Shown: positions 54,847 through 62,363 of the stretch, piece after piece
Layout: every line of letters begins with the position of its first letter
Position numbering within the stretch: the first letter of the stretch is position 1
Source: Pseudomonas putida
Lineage (GTDB): Bacteria > Pseudomonadota > Gammaproteobacteria > Pseudomonadales > Pseudomonadaceae
Assembly (NCBI RefSeq): GCF_002741075.1
Contig: NZ_CP016634.1
Coordinates: 946,501 to 1,010,500, forward strand
Direction: 5' to 3'
DNA length: 64,000 nucleotides
Made by a program: the position numbers and the translations under genes
Notes under the pieces: model-generated
The model's database searches: none
What the model was told of the DNA's origin: nothing
What the model saw: only the letters and a program-made list of their open reading frames with translations

Positions 54847-55851
54847 GAATACGCAAGCTTTCTCGCCAAAACCGCCACCCTGGTGATCGCCATTCTGGTG
54901 GTCCTGTCGGCCATCGCTGGCTTGCGGGGCAAGGGGCGGCGCAAATCGGGCGGGCATTTGCAGGTCACCCGTCTCAATGAGTTTTACAAAGAGTTGCGCG
55001 AACGCCTGGAGGCAGGGGTGTTCGACAAGGCCCAGCTCAAAGCCCTGCGCAAGCAGCAGGCCAAGGCGGAAAAACAGCAAAAGAAAGATAAGGCTGACGA
55101 GAAGAGCCGCGTGTACGTTCTCGATTTCGACGGCGACATCAAAGCCTCGGCCACCGAGAGCCTGCGCAACGAGATCACCGCACTGTTGAGCCTAGCCACG
55201 CCCCGGGACGAGGTCGTGTTGCGCCTCGAGAGCGGTGGTGGCCTGGTGCACAGCTATGGTCTGGCTGCCTCGCAACTGGCGCGCATCCGCCAGGCCGGCA
55301 TTCCGCTCACCGTCTGCATCGACAAGGTTGCGGCAAGCGGCGGCTACATGATGGCCTGTATCGGCGAGAAGATCGTCAGCGCCCCCTTTGCCGTGCTCGG
55401 CTCGATCGGTGTGGTGGCTCAATTGCCCAACGTCAATCGCCTCTTGAAGAAGCACGATATCGATTTTGAAGTGCTCACCGCTGGCGAGTACAAACGCACC
55501 CTGACGGTGTTCGGCGAGAACACAGAAAAGGGCAGGGAAAAGTTCCAGGAAGACCTGGATATCACTCACCAGTTGTTCAAGGATTTCGTCTCCCGCTATC
55601 GCCCTCAGTTGCACATCGATGAGGTCGCCACCGGCGAGGTCTGGTTGGGTGTTGCCGCGCTGAACCGAAAACTGGTCGATGAACTGCGTACCAGCGATGA
55701 ATACCTGAGCGAGCGGGCCCGTGACGCGAACCTGTTCCACTTGCGCTTTGCCGAGCGCAAGAGTTTGCAGGAGCGGATCGGCGTGGCGGCCAGCAGTACC
55801 GTGGAGAACACGCTGGTCGGTCTCTGGAGCAAACTGGGTCGCCTGCGCTAA
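54832..55851 (+). CDS. sohB: S49-family protease SohB
   Basis: Inner-membrane signal-peptide-peptidase-like protease of 339 residues. One N-terminal membrane segment (about 10-28), a charged linker, then the S49 domain with LRLESGGGLVHSYGLAASQL near 135, the nucleophile Ser in KVAASGGYMMACIG near 168 and the general-base Lys in AGEYKRTLTVFGENTEKG near 217. It starts at the GTG inside the att core; the first five codons are regenerated by the element's att site. Its native RBS and promoter are now 6.5 kb away at attL, and a new GAGG lies upstream, so expression may be altered. Confidence 0.93.
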   Translation: MEFLAEYASFLAKTATLVIAILVVLSAIAGLRGKGRRKSGGHLQVTRLNEFYKELRERLEAGVFDKAQLKALRKQQAKAEKQQKKDKADEKSRVYVLDFDGDIKASATESLRNEITALLSLATPRDEVVLRLESGGGLVHSYGLAASQLARIRQAGIPLTVCIDKVAASGGYMMACIGEKIVSAPFAVLGSIGVVAQLPNVNRLLKKHDIDFEVLTAGEYKRTLTVFGENTEKGREKFQEDLDITHQLFKDFVSRYRPQLHIDEVATGEVWLGVAALNRKLVDELRTSDEYLSERARDANLFHLRFAERKSLQERIGVAASSTVENTLVGLWSKLGRLR

Positions 55852-56004
55852 CACCTTGAGCCCCTTGAAGATTTTTTCTAAACAGGGGGTTGCAAGGAGC
55901 AACGAATGTAGACATAATGGCGTCCATCGAAACGCAGCAAGCTTGAAAAGCGCTGAAGTTTCAAGGAGATAGCGAAGCGAAAGCTGCTAGCTCCGAACTT
56001 TGAG

Positions 56005-56078
56005 GCCGAGTAGCAAAGTGGTTATGCTCCGGATTGCAAATCCGTCTACGCCGGTTCGATTCCGACCTCGGCCTCCAC
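56005..56078 (+). tRNA. tRNA-Cys (anticodon GCA)
   Basis: A 74-nt tRNA with acceptor GGCCGAG/CTCGGCC, discriminator T and encoded CCA. The anticodon loop TTGCAAA between CGGA and TCCG gives GCA. The T-loop TTCGATT is canonical. Confidence 0.95.
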
Positions 56079-56084
56079 CATTCA

Positions 56085-56117
56085 AAACCCCGCAGATCTA
56101 GGTCTGCGGGGTTTTTA
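56085..56117 (+). terminator. intrinsic terminator after tRNA-Cys
   Basis: AACCCCGCAGA and TCTGCGGGGTT form an 11-bp stem followed by a T tract. Confidence 0.88.
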
Positions 56118-56366
56118 TTTGTGCGCTGGAAAACCTAATCGTTTCCGCATCAAGCTTCCTACTTGGTCGTATCTGACCGCCGCTCCAGCGCGACGATAAG
56201 CGCGCTGTTCAATGCCAGGCCAGCGCCAGGGGTGCCCACCCATCCAGCATGGATGGAAAGCCAGTAGCGACCTCCGTTGGGGCGTAGTACGGTCCGCCTT
56301 CAACAAACCACCCGGTTCGTTGCCCAATGCCCACGGACCGGGGCTCTCATGACCTGGGAGGGTCGA

Positions 56367-56624
56367 ATGGAAGTCGCTCGAGAGATCAAACAAGAAGAAT
56401 TGGATGCAGCCTTGGTGGCGTTTGCCCGCTACAAAATTGGAGAGATCAAGATCTTCGACTTGGAGCAGGCGATGAGCTTCGAAGCAGGCGAAGCTCTATC
56501 CAGGAGCGGGCTGGTCCGGTTCGCCATTACGAAGATGGTGTCCGGCCGTTATCGCATCAGTGATGAAGGGGAGAATGCGATCACAGAGGCTGGCCGGGAT
56601 CGCCTTGAGGTGATCCGAGGATAA
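56367..56624 (+). CDS. hypothetical protein, 85 residues
   Basis: Starts MEVAREIKQEELDAALVAF with Shine-Dalgarno GGGAGG five bases upstream; an ATG six codons earlier is an alternative. Small soluble helical protein with a winged-helix-like middle (IKIFDLEQAMSFEAGEALSR). No family recognised. Confidence 0.55.
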   Translation: MEVAREIKQEELDAALVAFARYKIGEIKIFDLEQAMSFEAGEALSRSGLVRFAITKMVSGRYRISDEGENAITEAGRDRLEVIRG

Positions 56625-56652
56625 CGCGGCCTTTCGGCGAATCGCCAGGCAA

Positions 56653-56680
56653 CAAAAAGCCCGCTCAATGGCGGGCTCTC
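56653..56680 (-). terminator. intrinsic terminator, minus-strand orientation
   Basis: AGCCCGC and GCGGGCT with a 6-nt loop; the minus-strand read ends in five T residues. It may also serve the plus-strand gene ending at 56624. Confidence 0.65.
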
Positions 56681-56744
56681 TGCGACGGGTGCTGATCCTT
56701 CAGCTTGGTAGGATTGTAGGACGAGTCGGTGACAGAATGCTAGA

Positions 56745-56814
56745 TGAAAAAAAGCCCGCCGTAGCGGGCTGAATGTCCCAACATGAACAAAGCTGACTTT
56801 ATGGTCAGCTTTGT
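56745..56814 (-). ncRNA. possible small RNA 3' end: hairpin plus terminator
   Basis: On the minus strand an 11-bp perfect hairpin (ACAAAGCTGAC / GTCAGCTTTGT, 56787-56814) is followed 17 bp on by a terminator (AGCCCGC-TAC-GGCGGGCT with seven T residues, 56747-56770). No minus-strand protein gene ends here. The form is that of an sRNA 3' end. The 5' end and promoter are not identified. Confidence 0.35.
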
Positions 56815-56945
56815 GAAGAAATCGTGAAAGTTCCCGTTCAAACCTTTTCCAAGAGCCTGCCCTTCGAGCGTGTTCTACCTTCGTGGATTGGTGCCCTTTC
56901 GGTGTTGATTGCTAGAATCCATTAGCCACTATGGATCTACTGTAA

Positions 56946-57275
56946 ATGCCTAGATTTCCTATTCTCATCTGCTCAACAGTGTTTGTTGCCTTGGCAGGAT
57001 GCGCATCGCCAGGTCAGCCGACCGGCAGCAAGCTCACTAGCAAGACGCCTGAAGCCTACGCGGCATGCGTACTGCCCAAATGGCAAGCCATGGCGCCACT
57101 TACTACGCAAAAATCCATCTCCAACGGATACCGCATCACAGCACCCAGTGCAGTGACCTCAGATGATGTACTTGAGGTGGTCAAGTATCACGAGGGTAGC
57201 CGTGCGACATTCTATAAAGGCAGTTTCTTGTCGACCGACAAGATGCGCACGGCGGCAAGAGAGTGTCTGGATTGA
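56946..57275 (+). CDS. small lipoprotein, unrecognised family (member C)
   Basis: A 109-residue protein with lipobox FVALAGC. The mature part has TPEAYAACVLPKW near residue 34-46 and ends AARECLD. It matches the lipoproteins at 28679 and 42671 in the paired cysteines and in spacing. Function unknown. A terminator follows. Confidence 0.75.
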   Translation: MPRFPILICSTVFVALAGCASPGQPTGSKLTSKTPEAYAACVLPKWQAMAPLTTQKSISNGYRITAPSAVTSDDVLEVVKYHEGSRATFYKGSFLSTDKMRTAARECLD

Positions 57276-57631
57276 TGCGTTAAGCCATAGTCTTACTTTG
57301 TGCATCAATACAAAAAAACCGGCGCAGTGCCGGTTTTTCGGTAGACGGGGTCAAGTCCCTTTGACGTGATCAATAATGATCGAGTTGCGTGACGCCAGTA
57401 TGACAGTGTCTACCCCAATAAGGTCTTCAGACCCTTGTTCATGCTTCATGCTCGCCTGAAGTTTTTCCCCTCGCCCTCAGTGGTTCGGATAACTGACGAC
57501 GTTTATTCGTGATCTCTCCAGGCAGGTGACTGTTAGCGCCACTCGGGGCCTGCGCGGCCATCCAGTTGGTGCGCCGTGGAGGTGATAGTAAATTAGTGGC
57601 ATTGCATGGGTTGAAAAAGGAATTTCTAGCA
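57276..57631. other. 356-bp region between two small genes
   Basis: Contains the terminator of the upstream lipoprotein gene. The rest shows no gene that I can support. Confidence 0.5.
57313..57338 (+). terminator. intrinsic terminator after lipoprotein C
   Basis: ACCGGC and GCCGGT flank a 5-nt loop, followed by TTTTT. Confidence 0.85.
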
Positions 57632-57950
57632 ATGCTGAGCAAGCTCATAGCAGCCGGTCTTTGTTTATGGACACTTCAGGCAGCGGCCGCCGACGACAAG
57701 ACCCGCGTACTGGGAGGCTCGAGGCGTTGGCCCCGCAGAGCGGGTGATCGTGGGCATCAGGGCAGGCGAGTTGGTCAAAGCGCCGCGGAGTCTGGCGAAT
57801 GCCGCCAGCAATCCGATCTCGGTGATATCTTCTCAAGGCAATGCGCCGCTGCTATGCAGCGTCTATGAATCCATGAGACGAAGCGATGGTGTGACCTACG
57901 ATGTTTCCGTGGCCCTGACTGCGGAAGGTTTCTATTACAAGGGGCGGTAG
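57632..57950 (+). pseudogene. possible frameshifted small secreted protein
   Basis: An ATG at 57632 opens a signal peptide (MLSKLIAAGLCLWTLQAAAA-DD). That frame then becomes Arg-rich and implausible. A different frame, open from before 57680 to the stop at 57948, encodes a good mature part (VIVGIRAGELVKAPRSLANA, then LLCSVYESMRRSDGVTYDVS and YYKGR). A single frameshift between about 57700 and 57745 would join them. It may be a real mutation or a sequencing error. No family recognised. Confidence 0.45.
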
Positions 57951-58040
57951 TGTATCCGCGCTCGTCCAAAACGGCGTTGACATGGCGCTTGGGGGCTCAT
58001 GTACGCCAGTACACTGCGCGCGCTAGCCCCCATGTTCGGC

Positions 58041-58628
58041 TCAGAGCTTCGAAATGTCAGATTTAAGTGCTTCGGCGGGCGTTTCATCTGAGGTCATTGC
58101 CTGCGCGGGCAGGTTAGAGAGCGTTACGGCATATTTGCTCAGATCATCTTCCTGACGGCGGAAGTTAATCAATACTTTTTCGCCTTGCCAGGACAGGGTC
58201 TCTGTCAGATAAGAGGCGCCCGAGTTCATCTTGATCCAGCGGCTCTCTCTCTGGGTTGGCTGGTCAAACTGGTCGGTCAGCATATCGGTAACCAGATACA
58301 GGCTATTGGCATTACCGCTGAAGACCAGCTCTTGCAGTTGTCCGTCCACGAGGTTGGCGACCAGATTGTAGCCAGGAGAAATCGGCAGGTAGGGCAGGCC
58401 GTGGATCTCATGGCTATTGGGGTTGCTGGTGGCGACCCGGCAGGGGGTAGCCGGTCTAGCCTCATCGGCGGAGCACTCGGGAACCTGCATTAGGAAGTCA
58501 CCTTGTAGATCGATACCTAGGAACGAGGTCGGCTCTTGCTCCCAAGCATGGGCAGCCTGGTTGGCGGCCAGGCAAGGAAACGTGGCGAGCAGGCTCACTG
58601 AGACAGTCAACAGAGGGAGAAACTTCAT
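58041..58628 (-). CDS. secreted hypothetical protein, 195 residues
   Basis: Signal peptide MKFLPLLTVSVSLLATFPCL-AANQ, then a periplasmic domain with PECSADEARPATPCRV (two cysteines, about 51-64) and a beta-rich core (NLVDGQLQELVFSGNANSLY). No family recognised. The start at 58628 is preferred to one three codons upstream because it begins the signal peptide. Confidence 0.65.
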   Translation of the reverse strand: MKFLPLLTVSVSLLATFPCLAANQAAHAWEQEPTSFLGIDLQGDFLMQVPECSADEARPATPCRVATSNPNSHEIHGLPYLPISPGYNLVANLVDGQLQELVFSGNANSLYLVTDMLTDQFDQPTQRESRWIKMNSGASYLTETLSWQGEKVLINFRRQEDDLSKYAVTLSNLPAQAMTSDETPAEALKSDISKL

Positions 58629-58809
58629 GGAGTCCATTCTTCGAAGGAAAGTAAAACTCAGGGCTAGGAGGGAGCTGCGCCTATTGCGCGTTTGATGATG
58701 TCAATAGGGTACCACCTGACGTATTAAAGAGGAAATTTCCGAATGAGCCTACTGACAGGATCGGATCGTGACTGAGATCACATCTATGTCGCGAGCGCAG
58801 GGCGCCGAA

Positions 58810-58838
58810 AAAGAAAACCCGCCGGGGTAGGCGGGTTG
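58810..58838 (-). terminator. intrinsic terminator of the lyase-like gene
   Basis: AACCCGCC and GGCGGGTT flank GGGGTA; the minus-strand read continues into a T-rich tract. Confidence 0.8.
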
Positions 58839-58921
58839 AAAGAACGTACGAAGCAGTTCCAGTGTGCCCAGTAGATTGTCAGAAATTCGTGAAGCGTCTG
58901 TTCACAGAGTGTCGATCGCTC

Positions 58922-59596
58922 TCAAAGATGGCTCAGTTCCAGGCGGCTGATCACACAAGTCGAACCGTCTTCAGGAGGTGTGGCGTCGGTGAAGTCGATC
59001 TGGTTGTACACCCCGCCATGAAAGTTGAAGGTCCGTGTGTTCCACGAGCTCCCCAGCAGAAGTATTGGAGAGCGGCCCGTGCGGCCATTGCAGGTTGCGC
59101 CGAGGACAACGGCGCCATTGGATGAGACGTCGATGATGATTTCAAGCACCGAGCCCAGCGGCACATCCGCCAGAAGAGTTGTGGTAGGTGCACTCGCCTG
59201 ATTGAAGTCTTGGCGAAAGCCGTAGGTGAGCTTGCCCTTGTTCCAGAACACTTTGACCGGTGGGCTGTCGTCGTCCTTCACGTGCAATTGGGAAATCACC
59301 ACCTTCAGCGCCGAATTGACTTTCTGCAACGTGAACTGCTGATAGTTGCGGTGCACGCTGGCGGCGCCCAAGGCCCAGTAGATGGGTTCTTTCCACTCGC
59401 AACGAGTGCGATGGGTGCTTTTGCTGGCGGCGCCTTTGGTGGGGGCGGTCAAGCGGATGGAGCCATCGGGTAGTCGGGCGACAACGTCGCTCAAGGTCGC
59501 CAGCGCTACGGCGCCCGTGACTTCCAAGGCCACAGGGTTGGTGTCTGACTTGGGGGCAGGGGTGGTGATGATCAGGTTGTCGATGTTCACGGCCAT
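58922..59596 (-). CDS. PL7-type polysaccharide (alginate) lyase-like protein
   Basis: A 224-residue protein with the beta-jelly-roll motifs of polysaccharide lyase family 7: an R-rich strand (STHRTRCEWKEPIYW, near RSELR), KVVISQLHVKDDDSP with QLH in place of the usual QIH, and FNFHGGVYNQ in place of YFKAGxYxQ. Family members cleave alginate by beta-elimination. No signal peptide is visible from the Met at 59596, which has a strong RBS (AAGGAG); longer starts do not add one. Substrate and secretion are unresolved. Confidence 0.75.
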   Translation of the reverse strand: MAVNIDNLIITTPAPKSDTNPVALEVTGAVALATLSDVVARLPDGSIRLTAPTKGAASKSTHRTRCEWKEPIYWALGAASVHRNYQQFTLQKVNSALKVVISQLHVKDDDSPPVKVFWNKGKLTYGFRQDFNQASAPTTTLLADVPLGSVLEIIIDVSSNGAVVLGATCNGRTGRSPILLLGSSWNTRTFNFHGGVYNQIDFTDATPPEDGSTCVISRLELSHL

Positions 59597-59699
59597 GCGG
59601 GGTCTCTCCTTGTAGAAATGACAGGTCCACACTTGTGCGAGCAACGGAACAGGGGGCAAGGTTCCGACAAAGATGTCGGAGAGGGACGAAGGGGGCATA

Positions 59700-59726
59700 A
59701 AAAGAGCCCGCCGGGATGGGCGGGCA
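59700..59726 (-). terminator. intrinsic terminator, minus-strand orientation
   Basis: GCCCGCC and GGCGGGC; the minus-strand read ends in TCTTTTTA. It would stop minus-strand transcription from the DoxX side before the lyase-like gene. Confidence 0.65.
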
Positions 59727-59851
59727 AGAACGTTTGAAGGGAGAGACTCGAGACTAGCGGCTGAGCGGTTAAGCGAGCGTTAAGCGGCCAGCGATTGACC
59801 TCAACCGATGATCGGCCTATACAGGCGTGCTTTTACTCTGGGAGCCCAACC

Positions 59852-60040
59852 ATGCACGATGAAGACGACCTGCACGAACCCGAGCACGATCATCTGCTCG
59901 ACCACGAGTTTCTGGAGGAGGATGTCGATCCGGAAGCTGACGCCCATGGTTTGTTGGACGAAGCCGAGGAAGATGAAGCGTTGCTGGATGATTTCGACGA
60001 TGAGGAGCATCCCGCCTGGCACGACGACGTCGACGATTGA
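59852..60040 (+). CDS. small acidic protein, 62 residues
   Basis: MHDEDDLHEPEHDHLLDHEF and further Asp/Glu/His-rich sequence; about half the residues are acidic. Shine-Dalgarno GGGAG precedes the ATG. No family recognised; metal or basic-protein binding would fit the composition. Confidence 0.55.
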   Translation: MHDEDDLHEPEHDHLLDHEFLEEDVDPEADAHGLLDEAEEDEALLDDFDDEEHPAWHDDVDD

Positions 60041-60064
60041 GTCGCCGCGCCAGCGGCGTGGCTG

Positions 60065-60478
60065 TCAGCGACGGTCCAGAGAGAAGCGCCCAGCGCCGCT
60101 CACCGCCAGCAGCAACAGACCGCCGACGATGCTCATGTTTTTCAGGAACTGGGTCATGTTGGCGCTACGCTCTGGGTCGACCATGTTCCAGAACGGGTGG
60201 CCGATCAATGCCGTGCCGAGTACGAACAGGGCGAACAGAAAGGCCAGCGGGCGTGTATAGAAGCCCAGGATCAGTAGGGTGCCCACCGCGAACTCCATGA
60301 TCACTGCGATCGCGGCCGCGAGCATGGGCGCTGGGGCGCCGAGTGAGTTCATGTAGTTTACCGTTCCCTCGAAGCCGGTCAGTTTGCTCCAGCCGGACAG
60401 GATGAACAGAATCATCAGCAGTACGCGGGCAAGCAGGATGATGATGTCGCGTTGGCCTTCGAACAGGGAGTAGCGCAT
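60065..60478 (-). CDS. DoxX-family membrane protein
   Basis: A 137-residue protein with four membrane helices and DoxX landmarks (LLARVLLMILFILSGWSKL, MEFAVGTLLILGFYTRPLAF, GTALIGHPFWNM). E. coli YphA/YqjF-like. The start MRYSLFEGQRD is preferred; a Met nine codons upstream is possible. Function of the family is not settled; links to thiol or quinone oxidation are reported. Confidence 0.88.
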   Translation of the reverse strand: MRYSLFEGQRDIIILLARVLLMILFILSGWSKLTGFEGTVNYMNSLGAPAPMLAAAIAVIMEFAVGTLLILGFYTRPLAFLFALFVLGTALIGHPFWNMVDPERSANMTQFLKNMSIVGGLLLLAVSGAGRFSLDRR

Positions 60479-60547
60479 GGTGGTGTTCCAGTGAGCGGGG
60501 GACATGTTCCACTGTAGCAGCCGGTACACTTTTTGCCGGGCATGAAA

Positions 60548-60571
60548 AAAGCGCCGCAAGGGCGCTTTATC
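60548..60571 (-). terminator. intrinsic terminator after tRNA-Leu
   Basis: AAAGCGCC and GGCGCTTT flank GCAAG; the minus-strand read ends in six T residues. Confidence 0.8.
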
Positions 60572-60580
60572 AGAAGAAGA

Positions 60581-60665
60581 TGGTGCGAGTGGCGGGACTC
60601 GAACCCGCAAGGCTCACGCCGACAGATTTTAAGTCTGCTGTGTATACCAATTCCACCACACTCGC
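60581..60665 (-). tRNA. tRNA-Leu (anticodon UAA)
   Basis: An 85-nt class II tRNA on the minus strand with acceptor GCGAGTG/CACTCGC, discriminator A and encoded CCA. The anticodon loop reads CTTAAAA, giving UAA. The variable arm is long, as in tRNA-Leu. Confidence 0.95.
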
Positions 60666-60772
60666 ACGCTTGAAAGGGTCGTCACGACCGGCGCGCTTCA
60701 AGGCAGAAGGGCCTGACAATCAAGCGCGCTTTATAACCCGCCGTTATAGATAAGTCAACCGCACCTGTCCTT

Positions 60773-60985
60773 TCAGGGGGTTATCGCCTGGGCGATCTGG
60801 CGCAAGGTGCAGGCCGACGATTGCAAGCTCTTGGCATGGCTATCCATCGTCTTGGCCTCGCACCCATGCACGCTGTGGCGAAGGTAACGCGCATGTCCGC
60901 AAAGCCCGCGGTAGACGTCTTCCAGCTCGGTGGCGGTACGTTGGAGGTCATCCTGCAGGCGCTGCATGCGCAGATTGGCGAGCAT
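60773..60985 (-). CDS. hypothetical protein, 70 residues
   Basis: Starts MLANLRMQRLQDDLQRTATE, helical and charged, with three Cys in the second half. Preceded by AGGAACGAAG as a possible RBS. No family recognised. Confidence 0.5.
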   Translation of the reverse strand: MLANLRMQRLQDDLQRTATELEDVYRGLCGHARYLRHSVHGCEAKTMDSHAKSLQSSACTLRQIAQAITP

Positions 60986-61196
60986 CTTCGTTCCTGGCCG
61001 TGAAAAAAACGGGGGCACTATAGGGCAATTGCCAGCTGGCTGTCATTGAGCTACTGCACAGCCGTTTGGGATTCAACGCGTTTCAGCGCCTTGCTATAGG
61101 GGAACCAAGATCTGTCCGGGCTTGTCTGTGGCTTACATGGGTGCCGGTCCTTGACTACGCTCAGTGGATGGCCTTGGTAGTGCCTGCGGAGTCTGC

Positions 61197-62354
61197 ATGG
61201 TTTCCAATGAGCGTTCCGATCAACCGCAAATGCCGCCCAACCGCTACGAACAGTTGGTTCAGTCGGTGGTGGACTATGCCATCTATATGCTCGACCTTTC
61301 AGGCAACGTGGTGTCCTGGAACCCTGGGGCGGAACGGATCAAGGGCTACCGTGCCGAGGAAGTGATCGGTCAGCATTTCTCATTGTTCTTCACCGATCAG
61401 GACCGCGCCGAAGGCCGTCCGGAGCGCTTGCTCTGCCAGGCCTTGGAGCAAGGTGTGGCACAAGATGAAGGTTGGCGCGTGCGCAAGGACGGCACGCAGT
61501 TCTGGGCCCTGGCAGCGCTGGATGTGGTCCGCGACGAAAAGGGCCAGATCGTCGGATTGGCCAAGGTCACACGGGACATCACCGACCGACGCGAGTCCGC
61601 CCTGCAACTGGATGCCATCCGTGCCCAGTTGTTCCAGGCTCAGAAGCTCGAGGCCCTGGGGCAACTCACCGGCGGCCTGGCCCACGACTTCAACAACCTG
61701 TTGACCATCATTCTGGGGGCATCCCGGCTCGCCTTGGGCAGCAAGGACCCGCAGCGTATCCGCCGGCTGCTCGAACACATCGTCGATGCCGGCGAACGGG
61801 GCACGCAGTTGACCCGGCAACTGCTGACGTTCGCCCGTCATCGTCAATTGAGCGCGACGCGTATCGCGCCCGCTGAACTGATCGAGTCTACCCGTGGTCT
61901 TCTGCAGCATGGACTGACCCACACCATCGAGCTTGAGGAGTACCTGCAGCCGGATCTTCCGCCGATCGAAGTGGACGCCGGGCAATTGCAGATGGTGTTG
62001 CTCAACCTGCTGTTCAACGCTCGTGATGCCATCGATGGCGAGGGGCTCATTCGCCTGGCTGTCACCTGTGTCGATCTGTCTGGCGAAATAGAGGGGCTGC
62101 AGGGGCGTTTCGTGCGGTTCGAGGTGCAGGACACAGGCCAAGGCATCGATCCAGAGGTGATGCCGAGGATCTTCGAACCGTTCTTCACCACCAAGCCCTT
62201 CGGCAGAGGCACAGGCTTAGGGCTTAGCCAGGTCTATGGCTTCGCCAGGCAGTGCAACGGCGCTATCTGCGTGGACAGCCGGTTAGGCGAGGGTACCTGC
62301 ATGAGCCTGTACCTGCCCGCATGCCCGGACGTCACTGAACCCGGGCCACAGTGA
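61197..62354 (+). CDS. PAS-domain sensor histidine kinase
   Basis: A 385-residue soluble hybrid-type kinase. A PAS domain (about 15-125, with DGTQFWALAALDVVRDEKGQ) is followed by the HisKA box GGLAHDFNNLLT near 160 (phosphorylated His) and the HATPase_c domain with NLLFNARDAI, DTGQGIDP and GTGLGLSQ. The start at 61197 has GGAG six bases upstream. Ten bases separate it from the KaiC-like gene and a response regulator follows, so the three form one signalling operon. Confidence 0.92.
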   Translation: MVSNERSDQPQMPPNRYEQLVQSVVDYAIYMLDLSGNVVSWNPGAERIKGYRAEEVIGQHFSLFFTDQDRAEGRPERLLCQALEQGVAQDEGWRVRKDGTQFWALAALDVVRDEKGQIVGLAKVTRDITDRRESALQLDAIRAQLFQAQKLEALGQLTGGLAHDFNNLLTIILGASRLALGSKDPQRIRRLLEHIVDAGERGTQLTRQLLTFARHRQLSATRIAPAELIESTRGLLQHGLTHTIELEEYLQPDLPPIEVDAGQLQMVLLNLLFNARDAIDGEGLIRLAVTCVDLSGEIEGLQGRFVRFEVQDTGQGIDPEVMPRIFEPFFTTKPFGRGTGLGLSQVYGFARQCNGAICVDSRLGEGTCMSLYLPACPDVTEPGPQ

Positions 62355-62363
62355 GTAACTACC

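Noticed and set aside
56115..56393. 92-codon minus-strand frame after tRNA-Cys
   Set aside because: No RBS, overlaps the tRNA terminator, and its sequence shows no structure.
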